Source: Nitriliruptor sp040882055
GTDB lineage: Bacteria; Actinomycetota; Nitriliruptoria; Nitriliruptorales; Nitriliruptoraceae
Reading direction: 5' to 3'
Assembly (NCBI GenBank): GCA_040882055.1
Contig: JBBECA010000080.1
Span: forward strand, 6,332 to 70,331
DNA: 64,000 nt
Position numbers and translations under genes: made by a program. Within the stretch, counting starts at the first letter, position 1, and the number at the start of each line of letters is the position of its first letter. A model generated the notes under the pieces. It saw only the letters and a program-made list of their open reading frames with translations, was not told the DNA's origin and ran no database searches. Below are positions 1-8,266 of this stretch, one piece after another.

Positions 1-40
1 GCGGAGGGCCCCGATCGACGGGCGCCGGGAGGCAGACAGC

Positions 41-1819
41 GTGAGCGAGATCGTCACCGAGATCGGCAAGGTCGGCATCGTCGGCTCCGGCACCATGGGC
101 TCCGGTATCGCCGAGATCATCGCTCGCCACGGTCTGCCCGTCGCGTTCGTGGAGGTCGACGACGAGGCCGTGGAGCGTGGTCACGCCCGGATCGCTGGGT
201 CCCTCGAGCGGCAGGTCGCCCGGGGCAAGCTCGAGGAGGCGGAGCGGGACGCCATCGCCGGACGCATCTCCGGGTCGACCGACTGGTCCAGCCTGTCCGA
301 TTGCGATCTCATCGTCGAGGCCGTGCCCGAGGACCTCGCCCTCAAGCAACAGGCGTTCCGTCGGATCGACGAGGTGGCGCGTGCAGACGCGATCCTCGCG
401 ACCAACACCTCGTCGCTGCCGGTGATGGACATCGCGGTGGTCAGCCACCGACCGAACCGCGTGCTCGGCTTCCACTTCTTCAACCCCGCGCCGGTCATGA
501 AGCTGATCGAGCTGGTCCGGACGGTCGTCACCGACGAGCACGTGGTCGAGACGGCTCGTGGGTTCGCCGAGGCCATCGGGAAGACGCCGGTGGTGGTCGG
601 CGACCGTCGCGGGTTCATCGCCAACCAGCTGCTGTTCCCCTACCTCAACCAGGCGGTCTGGATGGTGGATTCGGGGTACGCGACCAAGCAGGACGTGGAT
701 GCCGCGATGCGTTTCGGCGCCGGCCTGCCGATGGGGCCGATCGCGCTGACCGATCTGGTCGGCGTGGACACCTTCGTCGGCATCATGAACGCGATCCACT
801 CGCAGTTCGACGACACGCGGTTCGCGCCGCGTCCGATCCTGAGCCAGCTCTCCGCCGCCGGCTTCAACGGGCGCAAGTCCGGCCGTGGCTTCTACACCTA
901 CGAGGAGCGGGGCAGCTCGCGGATCGTGCCCGATGGCTCGGCGCGGGAACCGGCTGACCCCGCCACGATCGCCGGTTGGACCACCGTCGGCGTCCTCGGC
1001 ACCGGGACCATGGCCTCCGGCATCGTCGAGGTCTGCGCCAAGGCGGGCTACGAGGTCATCGTGCGCGGGCGCTCCCGGGACAAGGCCGAGGCGGTCGTGG
1101 CCAAGGTCGCCAAGTCCCTGCAGCGCATGGTCGACAAGGGGCGGGTGAGCGAGGAGGACATGGTCGCCACGCTCCAGCGCATCAAGCCGACCGAGGACCT
1201 CGCGGACCTCGCCCCCGCGGACCTGGTGATCGAGGCGGTCGCCGAGGACCTCGAGATCAAGCGCGAGCTGTTCGCGAAGCTCGCCCCGGTCCTCAAGCCC
1301 GATGCGGTGCTGTCGACGACGACCTCGTCGCTGCCGATCATCGAGTGCGCGATGGTCACCGACCGGCCCGACCAGGTCATCGGGCTCCACTTCTTCAACC
1401 CGGCCGCGATCATGAAGCTGGTCGAGATCGTCACCACGGTCCGGACCGACGACACCGTCACCGAGCAGTGCCGGGCGTTCGTCGACAAGGTCGGCAAGGT
1501 CGGGGTGCTGTGCGGCGACCGGGCGGGGTTCATCGTCAACACCCTGCTGTTCCCCTACCTCAACGATGCGGTCAAGATGCTCGAGTCGCACTACGCGACC
1601 GCCGAGGAGATCGACACCGCGATGAAGCTCGGTGCCGGCTACCCGATGGGGCCGTTCCAGCTGATGGATGTCGTCGGACTCGACGTCACGCTGGCCATCC
1701 TCGAGCGGCTGAAGCAGGAGTTCCGGCAGCCGTCCTTCGAGCCGGCGGGGCTGCTGCGGCACCTCGTCGATGCCGGGTTCCTCGGGCGCAAGGCAGGACG
1801 GGGCTTCTACGTCTACTGA
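41..1819 (+). CDS. Fused double 3-hydroxyacyl-CoA (3-hydroxybutyryl-CoA) dehydrogenase
   Basis: The 592-residue protein holds two complete 3-hydroxyacyl-CoA dehydrogenase units in tandem. Each has an N-terminal Rossmann domain (GSGTMG at residues 15-20; GTGTMA near 319-324) and a C-terminal dimerisation domain. Both keep the catalytic neighbourhood: a T-S-S-L-P segment and an H-F-F-N-P segment, so both look active. The family oxidises 3-hydroxyacyl-CoA to 3-oxoacyl-CoA with NAD(P)+ in beta-oxidation or butyrate-type metabolism; single units are usually about 285 residues. The GTG start follows GGGAGGCAGACAGC. Thiolase, enoyl-CoA hydratase and etfBA lie in the same window. The chain length used cannot be read from sequence. 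Confidence 0.93.
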   Translation: MSEIVTEIGKVGIVGSGTMGSGIAEIIARHGLPVAFVEVDDEAVERGHARIAGSLERQVARGKLEEAERDAIAGRISGSTDWSSLSDCDLIVEAVPEDLALKQQAFRRIDEVARADAILATNTSSLPVMDIAVVSHRPNRVLGFHFFNPAPVMKLIELVRTVVTDEHVVETARGFAEAIGKTPVVVGDRRGFIANQLLFPYLNQAVWMVDSGYATKQDVDAAMRFGAGLPMGPIALTDLVGVDTFVGIMNAIHSQFDDTRFAPRPILSQLSAAGFNGRKSGRGFYTYEERGSSRIVPDGSAREPADPATIAGWTTVGVLGTGTMASGIVEVCAKAGYEVIVRGRSRDKAEAVVAKVAKSLQRMVDKGRVSEEDMVATLQRIKPTEDLADLAPADLVIEAVAEDLEIKRELFAKLAPVLKPDAVLSTTTSSLPIIECAMVTDRPDQVIGLHFFNPAAIMKLVEIVTTVRTDDTVTEQCRAFVDKVGKVGVLCGDRAGFIVNTLLFPYLNDAVKMLESHYATAEEIDTAMKLGAGYPMGPFQLMDVVGLDVTLAILERLKQEFRQPSFEPAGLLRHLVDAGFLGRKAGRGFYVY

Positions 1820-2219
1820 TCGCGGGCACGTCGACGGGACCGGCGCGGAGCTGCCCGCCGGTCCCCGTCCCTACTGGCGCGAGGTCGTCGGGCTGCTGCC
1901 CGACCTCGGTCGGCTGCTCCGGTCGCTCAGCCGCGATCCACGTGTCCCGTGGCACGCCAAGATCGTCGCGGGGGCCGCAGCGTTGTACGTGGCCTCGCCG
2001 GTCGATCTGCTCCCGGACGTGGTGCCGGGGGTCGGCGGCGTGGACGACCTGGTCGCCGTCCTGATCGCCGTGCGACGACTGGTCACCGCGGCCGGTTACG
2101 ACGTGGTGCGTGAGCATTGGACCGGTTCCGACGACGGCTTCGGTGCGTTGATCGTGCTCGCAGGTGTCGGCACCGCCCGCCGACCGCTCGCCGCGGCCGA
2201 GGGCGAGGACGACCGGTGA
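1770..2219 (+). CDS. DUF1232 (YkvA-like) small membrane-associated protein
   Basis: The protein is 149 residues long with a DUF1232 core around residues 55-95: a basic helix, then H-A-K-I followed by a hydrophobic stretch containing the family hallmark S-P-V-D-L-L-P-D. The family occurs in bacteria and plants and its biochemical role is not established. The only ATG in frame is at 1770, which overlaps the upstream dehydrogenase by 50 bases; translation may really begin nearer 1830 at a non-standard codon, because the first 20 residues look like out-of-frame read-through. It overlaps the next small gene by four bases, suggesting coupling. Confidence 0.7.
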   Translation: MPGSSGARQDGASTSTDRGHVDGTGAELPAGPRPYWREVVGLLPDLGRLLRSLSRDPRVPWHAKIVAGAAALYVASPVDLLPDVVPGVGGVDDLVAVLIAVRRLVTAAGYDVVREHWTGSDDGFGALIVLAGVGTARRPLAAAEGEDDR

Positions 2220-2428
2220 GCGGTCTCGAGCTGCCCCAGCTCGCCGGTCACGAGGTGGACCGCATCCCCGCGTTCCGTGCGACGAAGACCTACGTCTGCC
2301 CCGAGTGCGGCAACACCATCGCGGCGCGGGTGGGACACGTCGTCGCGTGGCCGGAGGGACAGGTCGACCTCCGACGCCACTGGCACCTGCACTGCTGGCG
2401 CCTCGCGGCACGCCGCGGCCGTCCGTGA
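2216..2428 (+). CDS. Actinobacterial zinc-ribbon protein ('ATP/GTP-binding protein' family)
   Basis: This 70-residue protein begins with a GTG that overlaps the preceding stop (GTGA). It contains C-P-E-C-G, then H-V-V-A-W-P and a terminal R-R-H-W-H-x-x-C-W, so two cysteines plus a later His/Cys cluster could hold one zinc. The pattern matches a short conserved actinobacterial family often labelled 'ATP/GTP-binding protein', although no nucleotide-binding motif is visible. Function is unknown. The H-V-V-A-W-P and H-W-H-x-x-C-W segments are what I recognise. Confidence 0.72.
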   Translation: MSGLELPQLAGHEVDRIPAFRATKTYVCPECGNTIAARVGHVVAWPEGQVDLRRHWHLHCWRLAARRGRP

Positions 2429-2501
2429 TGCGCGCCAGCGGCAGCCGGTGGGGACCGACACGCCGGTAGCCTCCGCCCACGTCGAACCGGGAGGCACCGA
2501 G

Positions 2502-3395
2502 GTGGCCAAGAGCACCCACGAGCGCGAGCTGGCACGTGCGCGTGAGCGTCGTCAGAAGGACGCCCTCGCCCGCCGCCAGGCGCGCTCCCGCGTGGTCGTC
2601 ATCATCATGGTCGGCCTGCTGGTGCTGTCGCTGGTCGGGGTGGCCGCGATCGGTGCTCTCGGTGGCGACGACCAGACCCCGGCCGTCGACGACCTGCCGG
2701 GCGACGAGGGCGCCGGCGAGGGTGATGCGGCCGACGGGGCCGAGACCGATGGCGTCGAGGAACCTGTGGCGGCGGAGCGGCCGGAGGGTGGCTGCCCGCC
2801 GACGCCCGATGACGTGCCCGAGGTCACCAGCGAGCGCTACGACGAGGCTCCCGAGCTGACCATCGATGAGGGCGCGACCTACACCGCGACGATCGCCACC
2901 ACCTGCGGCGACATCGTCGTCGAACTCGATGCCGAACAGGCGCCGGCGACGGTGAACAACTTCGTGTCCCTCGCCGAGGACGGCTACTACGACGGCGTCG
3001 GCTTCCACCGGGTCATCGACGGGTTCATGATCCAGGGCGGCGACCCGGCGGGTACGGGGTGCGGCAAGGACGACTGCACGACGCCCGGTGGGGAGACCTT
3101 CCCCGGCTACACCATCCCCGACGAGCTCGGTGCCGCCGAAGCCACCTTCGAGGAGACCGGCGGCTACCCGCAGGGGTCGGTCGCGATGGCCAACACCGGG
3201 CAGCCGGACAGCGGTGGTGCGCAGTTCTTCATCGTCGAGCCCGAAGGTGGGTACGAGCTGCCGCCGCAGTACACCCTGTTCGGCACGGTGACCGAGGGGA
3301 TCGATGTCGTCGAGGCCATCGCGCTCGGGCCGGTCGCCGGTGACGCGGCCGTCGACCCGGTGGTGATCACGTCGATCGAGATCGAGACCGGCTGA
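2502..3395 (+). CDS. Membrane-anchored cyclophilin-type peptidyl-prolyl isomerase
   Basis: The 297-residue protein has a highly charged cytoplasmic N-terminus, one membrane helix near residues 33-55, an acidic low-complexity linker to about residue 95, and a C-terminal cyclophilin domain. That domain shows F-H-R-V-I-D-G-F-M-I-Q-G-G-D-P, the classic catalytic arginine and Gln segment. It should catalyse proline isomerisation in secreted proteins on the outer face. The GTG at 2502 is chosen because GGGAGGCACCGAG precedes it and the charged-then-hydrophobic N-terminus follows. A TAGCCT hexamer at 2467-2472 is a likely -10 element. The following gene is a soluble cyclophilin. Confidence 0.9.
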   Translation: MAKSTHERELARARERRQKDALARRQARSRVVVIIMVGLLVLSLVGVAAIGALGGDDQTPAVDDLPGDEGAGEGDAADGAETDGVEEPVAAERPEGGCPPTPDDVPEVTSERYDEAPELTIDEGATYTATIATTCGDIVVELDAEQAPATVNNFVSLAEDGYYDGVGFHRVIDGFMIQGGDPAGTGCGKDDCTTPGGETFPGYTIPDELGAAEATFEETGGYPQGSVAMANTGQPDSGGAQFFIVEPEGGYELPPQYTLFGTVTEGIDVVEAIALGPVAGDAAVDPVVITSIEIETG

Positions 3396-3498
3396 GGCGC
3401 CCGCGGCGGTGGTCAGCCCCCGGCCGGTCCGACGCGACGGCTCCCGGACCGTTCCCTAGGCTCGGCCCTCCTACACCGCCGACCGAGGAACCGGACCC

Positions 3499-4002
3499 GT
3501 GGCTCAGCCGCCCGACTTCACCATCGACACCGACAAGGCCTACACGGCAACGATCCGGACCAACCGCGGGGACATCACCGCGAAGCTGTTCGCGGACGAG
3601 GCGCCGAACACGGTGAACAACTTCGTGCACCTCGCTCGGACGGGCTTCTACGACGGGGTGATCTTCCACCGCGTCATCCGGGACTTCATGATCCAGGGTG
3701 GCGACCCAACGGGGACCGGCACCGGGGGCCCGGGCTACAAGTTCGACGACGAGCTCGACGCCGCCCGCTCGCGCGGGTACCGGATGGGCACGCTGGCGAT
3801 GGCGAACGCCGGTCCGAACACCAACGGATCGCAGTTCTTCATCTGCCACCAGGATGTCGGCCTGCCACCGTCCTACAACGTGTTCGGCAAGGCGACCGAC
3901 GGCCTCGACGTGGTCGACGACATCGCGACCACCGAGACCGACGCGCGGGACCGTCCGGTCGAGGACGTCGTCATCTCCACCATCGACATCGACGAGGCCT
4001 GA
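3499..4002 (+). CDS. Cytoplasmic cyclophilin-type peptidyl-prolyl cis-trans isomerase
   Basis: A 167-residue single-domain cyclophilin without signal peptide. F-H-R-V-I-R-D-F-M-I-Q-G-G-D-P and the later F-F-I-C segment place the catalytic Arg and the substrate pocket. It speeds proline isomerisation in folding cytoplasmic proteins. Its catalytic segment is close to that of the membrane-anchored copy just upstream, so the pair probably arose by duplication. TAGGCT at 3457-3462 is a plausible -10 box. A strong hairpin at 4078-4108 follows the gene. Confidence 0.93.
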   Translation: MAQPPDFTIDTDKAYTATIRTNRGDITAKLFADEAPNTVNNFVHLARTGFYDGVIFHRVIRDFMIQGGDPTGTGTGGPGYKFDDELDAARSRGYRMGTLAMANAGPNTNGSQFFICHQDVGLPPSYNVFGKATDGLDVVDDIATTETDARDRPVEDVVISTIDIDEA

Positions 4003-4077
4003 GCGAGCCGCAGTGACCGCGGGTGACGTGCGCCTCGCGGTCACCTGCAACTCCAGGAGCTGCTCGGGCGTCTGATG

Positions 4078-4108
4078 TGGTGGTGGGGTTCGGACGACCC
4101 CACCACCA
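4078..4108. terminator. Perfect 11-bp hairpin after cyclophilin gene
   Basis: TGGTGGTGGGG (4078-4088) pairs perfectly with CCCCACCACCA (4098-4108) around a nine-base loop. It lies 76 bases after the cyclophilin stop and before the lipoprotein gene. There is no T-run, which is common for terminators in very GC-rich actinobacteria. Confidence 0.6.
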
Positions 4109-4142
4109 CCCATCACGATCGTCCCTCGGGGGCTCGCCGACG

Positions 4143-4856
4143 TTGCTACGCACCTCTCCTGTCACCGCCTCCCGTGCCGCCGCGTTGACCCTCATCGTGT
4201 CCCTCCTCGCCGGCTGCGCCTCGAGCACCGACACCCCGTCTCGTGCCGCGGCTCCGACCGACCGGTCGGACGCGTCGGCCGAGGACGCCGCTCCCACGGT
4301 CGAGGTCGCTGGCGGTGACCTGGTCCTGGTCGCCGGCGCCGAACGTCGGACCTTGGCCAGCGTCGAAGCTGGCGAGCTGCTCCACGCGGTCCTGCGGCCG
4401 ACACGCAGCCCGGACGGCGTCCGCACGGTCCTCGCCCTCGGCCGCGACGAGGGCCGCTTCGAACTGCGCTACCTCAACATCGAGGCCGACGGCGAACGCA
4501 GCGACCTGTACTGGTTCCCCCTGCGCATGCAGGTCGCGGACGACGTCGCGCGGGTCAGCGACGTGCCGACCCTGCCGGTGTGGGCACCCGACGGCTCGGC
4601 GGTGGCGTGGCTCGAGTGGGGACCGGAGGGCACGCGGCTGCGGACGGTCGGATGGTTCGATCACGACGCGGGCACGAACCCCTCCGACGACCAGGCCACC
4701 TACGACCTCGAGCCGGTCCCGGTCGGGACCCAGCTCGAGGCGTGGGAGGTCGGTGACGACGGGGCGCCCGAGCTCGTGACCCGCGGCAGCGGGGACGACC
4801 GCTGGCGCATCCGCATCGAGGGGGACGAGGTGATCGTCGCTCTCGACGCGCTCTGA
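4143..4856 (+). CDS. Secreted lipoprotein of unknown function
   Basis: The 237-residue protein has an N-terminal signal with hydrophobic core and lipobox L-A-G-C, so it should be processed by signal peptidase II and anchored by a diacylglyceryl cysteine. The remainder is acidic and contains blocks such as P-V-W-A-P-D-G-S-A-V-A-W-L, which resemble the repeat strands of a TolB-like or WD40-like beta-propeller; only a few blades would fit. The TTG at 4143 is chosen because it gives a clean signal peptide. I do not recognise a family. Confidence 0.65.
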   Translation: MLRTSPVTASRAAALTLIVSLLAGCASSTDTPSRAAAPTDRSDASAEDAAPTVEVAGGDLVLVAGAERRTLASVEAGELLHAVLRPTRSPDGVRTVLALGRDEGRFELRYLNIEADGERSDLYWFPLRMQVADDVARVSDVPTLPVWAPDGSAVAWLEWGPEGTRLRTVGWFDHDAGTNPSDDQATYDLEPVPVGTQLEAWEVGDDGAPELVTRGSGDDRWRIRIEGDEVIVALDAL

Positions 4857-4872
4857 GCCGGACCGGGCTTCG

Positions 4873-5898
4873 TCAGACCGGGTCGGGTCGCGGGTCGATC
4901 GCGACACGGGCGCCCACCGACGCATCGGCGAGCTGCGGTTCGAGCTCCTCGAGCGCAGCGACCGGGTGCACCTCGCCGACCGTCGTGCTGAGGATCAGGC
5001 GTGATTCGGCGGCAAGATCGAACAGCTCGAGCGCGTCGTGCGAGGTGCCGCCGCTGGCACCGACGATGTCGAGCTCGTCTCGCACGAGACGATCGGTCGG
5101 CAGCTCCCCAGCCGCCTCGACGGGCAGCTCGGCGAACACGAGCCGGCCGCCGGGAGCGAGCACCTCGATGCCCTGCGTGACCTGGGCGGGGTGATCGGGC
5201 GTCACGATGACCCGCTCGACGGGCTCGGGGATGACGGTGGCGAGCGAGCGTCCCGCTGGGTCCACGGTCGCGTCGGCACCGAGGTCCTCGGCGAGCTCGC
5301 GCGCGGCGCCTCGAGCATCGACCACGGTGACCTCGCCACCGGCGAGCGCAGCCAGCTGCGTCACCTGCGTACCGAGCGCTCCCGCACCGAGGACCGCCAC
5401 GCTGACGCCCGGTCCCACACCGGCACGCTTGACCGCGTTGTAGGCCGCGGCGACCACACCCGGGACGCTCGCCGCCAACGCCGCGGGGACGGACGCCGGG
5501 CGGGGGATGAGCAGGTGAGCAGAGACCACGACCTGTTCCGCGAGCCAGCCGTCGACGTCGACGCCGGGGCGACGGCCATCGGAGCAGAGGTTGGTGCGCC
5601 CCGCCCGACAGGCGGGGCAGCGCGCGCAGGTCAGCAGGGTCGGAAGCGCGACCGCGTCACCCACCGCCAGACCGGCGACGTCCGGCCCGATCGCGGCGAC
5701 CACGCCGGCAGCTTCGCGTCCGACGACGGTGCCGTCGACGAGCGGCGGTGGGTCGCCAGGGGCGAGCAGCGCAGCGTGCACGTCCACCACCACCTGACCG
5801 CTGCCGGCCTCCGGCGCGGGACGGCCGACGGCGCGAAGGTGGCCGGGGCGTCCGTCACCCGGGGTCGCCGCGTGGACGACGGCACGGATCTCGCTCAC
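4873..5898 (-). CDS. Zinc-type medium-chain dehydrogenase lacking the catalytic zinc ligands
   Basis: The 341-residue protein has the medium-chain dehydrogenase/reductase layout: an N-terminal GroES-like domain and a Rossmann domain with L-G-A-G-A-L-G. The structural zinc lobe is intact (C-A-R-C-P-A-C followed by a fourth Cys). However, the usual catalytic Cys near residue 40 is absent, and the usual G-H-E is G-R-E, so the catalytic zinc site appears lost. The GTG start at 5898 overlaps the stop of the upstream gene by four bases. Substrate is unknown; an NAD(P)-dependent zinc-independent reductase or a non-catalytic role are both possible. Confidence 0.8.
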   Translation of the reverse strand: MSEIRAVVHAATPGDGRPGHLRAVGRPAPEAGSGQVVVDVHAALLAPGDPPPLVDGTVVGREAAGVVAAIGPDVAGLAVGDAVALPTLLTCARCPACRAGRTNLCSDGRRPGVDVDGWLAEQVVVSAHLLIPRPASVPAALAASVPGVVAAAYNAVKRAGVGPGVSVAVLGAGALGTQVTQLAALAGGEVTVVDARGAARELAEDLGADATVDPAGRSLATVIPEPVERVIVTPDHPAQVTQGIEVLAPGGRLVFAELPVEAAGELPTDRLVRDELDIVGASGGTSHDALELFDLAAESRLILSTTVGEVHPVAALEELEPQLADASVGARVAIDPRPDPV

Positions 5899-6335
5899 CC
5901 GGGGCCACCGGCGGGCGGGGCGTCCGGTGGAGGTGGGGGCCCATCGGCGTCGGCGTCGTCGCCCGGCCACGGGGGTAGGTCCTCGACGCGGACACGGTTC
6001 GGCCGCGCGCCGCTGTCGTAGTCACGCATCCGCTTCGGGTAGCCGACCCGGGCGGCGTCGTAGAGCGGCAGGTTCAGCTTCTTGCAGAGCTCGCCGGCCT
6101 GGTCGCGGTCGCCGATGGGGCGCCGGAGGTACTCGCCGTCGTCGGCGACCAGCAGCAGCGTGGTCGAGTAGATCGCCGTCCGTGGCTCGAGGTAGGCCTC
6201 GACGCTGCCGCGTGAGCTCGCGAACGCTTCGAGCTCACGGGTGCTGGCGCGGGAAGCCTGCTCGGTGCTCTTGGACGGGGCGCTGCGCTTGCCCTCGCCC
6301 TTCAACCACCCGCGGACGCGGTCGGCGAACCCCAC
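5895..6335 (-). CDS. Conserved hypothetical protein with charged N-terminus and proline-rich tail
   Basis: The 146-residue protein has a basic N-terminal helix, a central globular segment of about 75 residues (E-P-R-T-A-I-Y, L-C-K-K-L-N-L-P-L-Y-D) and a C-terminal acidic Pro/Gly-rich tail. No catalytic motif or membrane segment is seen. It looks like a conserved actinobacterial protein of unknown function. It is translationally coupled to the downstream dehydrogenase by a four-base overlap. TAGCCT on the minus strand (6380-6375) is a likely -10 element 40 bases upstream. Confidence 0.65.
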   Translation of the reverse strand: MGFADRVRGWLKGEGKRSAPSKSTEQASRASTRELEAFASSRGSVEAYLEPRTAIYSTTLLLVADDGEYLRRPIGDRDQAGELCKKLNLPLYDAARVGYPKRMRDYDSGARPNRVRVEDLPPWPGDDADADGPPPPPDAPPAGGPG

Positions 6336-6397
6336 GGATCCGGCTCCTGACCTCGACGGTGCCGCTTCGAGCCGAGGCTACCGGGAGAGCCGAGGGG

Positions 6398-6805
6398 TCA
6401 GTGCCCGTCCTCGACCAGCTCGACGAGGACCCCGTTGGTGCCCTTCGGGTGCACGAAGGCCACCGTGTGGCCACCGCCGCCGGGGCGTGGCGCCTCGTCG
6501 ATCAGGCGCACGCCCTCGTCGCGGAGGTGGTCGAGGGTCTCGCCCACCGAGTCGACCCCGAAGCCGAGGTGGTGCAGCCCCGGCCCGTTCTTGGCCAGGT
6601 ACTTCGCGATCGGGGAGTCGTCGCGTGTCGCCTGCAGGAGCTGGATGTAGACCCCACCCACGTTCAGCATCGCCTCCTCGACGCCGTCGGACTCGACGAC
6701 CTCGCGGTACTCGGGGGTCAGGCCGAACGCACGCTCGTACAGCTCGAGCGCGGCGTCGAGGTCCTCGACGGCGATCGCGATCTGGTCGATGCGGGTGACC
6801 GGCAC
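6398..6805 (-). CDS. mce: Methylmalonyl-CoA epimerase (VOC superfamily)
   Basis: The 135-residue protein has two beta-alpha-beta-beta-beta VOC modules. It converts (S)- to (R)-methylmalonyl-CoA for the B12-dependent mutase in propionate or odd-chain acyl metabolism. Metal-ligand positions are visible: Gln in Y-I-Q-L-L, His in L-H-H-L-G-F and Glu in V-L-V-E-L-V. The first ligand, normally His in D-H-I-A-I-A, is Gln here (D-Q-I-A-I-A). The GTG start at 6805 follows GAGGAGCTACC. The gene is divergent from the thiolase; a MeaB-type GTPase lies just beyond, which supports the methylmalonyl assignment. Confidence 0.88.
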   Translation of the reverse strand: MPVTRIDQIAIAVEDLDAALELYERAFGLTPEYREVVESDGVEEAMLNVGGVYIQLLQATRDDSPIAKYLAKNGPGLHHLGFGVDSVGETLDHLRDEGVRLIDEAPRPGGGGHTVAFVHPKGTNGVLVELVEDGH

Positions 6806-6974
6806 GGGTAGCTCCTCGTCGGTGGCGACCGCGGTCGGTCGCGTTCGGGCCCATCGTGCCCGGTACTGCGGCCGGCCCCCAACCCGGGACGTGCACGAGC
6901 GTCCGCGTCCGGTGGCCACCCGCGAGCCGGGTCGTCCCGGCCGCCCGGCTTGCGGGCGGACCCGCCCGGACCTC

Positions 6975-6980
6975 TACGAT
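6975..6980 (+). promoter_or_regulatory. Putative -10 element of the thiolase gene
   Basis: TACGAT lies 30 bases before the thiolase GTG. TTGCGG at 6950-6955 could be the -35 box, but the 19-base spacing is long. Inference from motif and position only. Confidence 0.35.
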
Positions 6981-7009
6981 GGACCTCCACCCGAGCGCAG
7001 GAGAGGTCC

Positions 7010-8197
7010 GTGTCCGAGGTCGTCGTCGTCGGTTACGCCCGTACGCCCATCGGCAAGTTCGGAGGGGGCCTCGCCTCCCTCACCGCGATGCAGCTCGGTG
7101 GTCACGCCATCGCTGGTGCGCTCGCCAAGTCCGGTGTCGACGCCGGCGAGGTGGACTACGTCGCCATGGGCCACGTGCTCCAGGCCGGCCAGGGGCAGAT
7201 CACCGCGCGCCAGGCCGCCGTCGAGGGCGGCATCAGCATGAACGTGCCGGCCGAGACCATCAACAAGGTGTGCCTGTCGGGCATGACCGCCATCTCGCGC
7301 GCTCGTGACCTGATCCGGCTCGGCGAGGCCGACCTCACGGTCGCCGGCGGGATGGAGTCGATGACCAACGCGCCGTACGTCCTCGACAAGGCCCGTCACG
7401 GCTACCGGCTCGGCGACGGCAAGATCACCGACGTCCTGATGCACGACGGCCTCACCTGCGCCTTCGACGCCTGCGCGATGGGCCTGGCGACCGAGAACTA
7501 CCAGGCCAAGATGGACCTCGGCATCACCCGCGAGGAGCAGGACGAGTTCTCCGCCCGCTCCCACGAGCGCGCCGCGACCGCCTGGAAGGAGGGTGCGTTC
7601 GAGGGGGAGGTCGTCCCCGTCGACGTGCCGCAGCGCAAGGGTGACCCGATCACGGTGGCCGAGGACGAGGGGATCCGTCCCGGGACGACCGCCGAGTCGC
7701 TCGGCAAGCTGCGTCCCGCCTTCGACGCGGAGGGCACGATCAGCGCCGGGAACGCGTCGCAGATCTCCGACGGCGCCGCCGCGTTGGTCCTGGCCTCGCG
7801 CGAGAAGGCGGAGCAGCTCGGGGTGCCGGTCCTGGCCACCATCGAGGCGTACGGCGCCGTCGCCGGTCCCGACCCCTCCCTGCTGCACCAGCCCGCCGGC
7901 GCCATCCGCGCTGCCGCGGCGAAGGTCGACGCCGACCCTGCAGGTTTCGACCTCTACGAGATGAACGAGGCGTTCGCGTCGGTCGCCCTGGCATCCGCAC
8001 GCGAGCTCGGTGTCAGCGAGGACCGGATCAACGTCAACGGTGGCGCGGTCGCGCTCGGCCACCCGATCGGCTGCTCCGGTGCCCGCATCGTGACCACGCT
8101 GATCAACGAGCTGACCCGACGCGGCGGTGGGCGCGGCGCTGCCTCGCTGTGCGGCGGTGGCGGCCAGGGCGACGCGTTGATCGTGCGCGTCGGCTGA
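7010..8197 (+). CDS. Acetyl-CoA C-acetyltransferase (thiolase)
   Basis: The 395-residue protein is a full-length thiolase. The nucleophilic cysteine is Cys88 in N-K-V-C-L-S-G-M, the catalytic His is in G-H-P-I-G, and the second cysteine is in the C-terminal C-G-G-G-G-Q-G segment. It condenses two acetyl-CoA or cleaves 3-oxoacyl-CoA. The GTG start follows CAGGAGAGGTCC. Divergence from methylmalonyl-CoA epimerase and nearness to the GTPase suggest an acyl-CoA cluster. A strong hairpin at 8214-8242 follows. Confidence 0.95.
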   Translation: MSEVVVVGYARTPIGKFGGGLASLTAMQLGGHAIAGALAKSGVDAGEVDYVAMGHVLQAGQGQITARQAAVEGGISMNVPAETINKVCLSGMTAISRARDLIRLGEADLTVAGGMESMTNAPYVLDKARHGYRLGDGKITDVLMHDGLTCAFDACAMGLATENYQAKMDLGITREEQDEFSARSHERAATAWKEGAFEGEVVPVDVPQRKGDPITVAEDEGIRPGTTAESLGKLRPAFDAEGTISAGNASQISDGAAALVLASREKAEQLGVPVLATIEAYGAVAGPDPSLLHQPAGAIRAAAAKVDADPAGFDLYEMNEAFASVALASARELGVSEDRINVNGGAVALGHPIGCSGARIVTTLINELTRRGGGRGAASLCGGGGQGDALIVRVG

Positions 8198-8213
8198 GAG
8201 CTGCTGGGGTGTT

Positions 8214-8242
8214 GTCCGGGCGGGGGAAGGTCCCGCCCGGAC
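8214..8242. terminator. Perfect 11-bp hairpin between thiolase and GTPase genes
   Basis: GTCCGGGCGGG (8214-8224) pairs with CCCGCCCGGAC (8232-8242) around a seven-base loop. It starts 17 bases after the thiolase stop and ends 24 bases before the next start codon. It could terminate or attenuate transcription into the GTPase gene. Confidence 0.55.
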
Positions 8243-8266
8243 CGGCGCGAGCTTCGAGGAGCGGGT

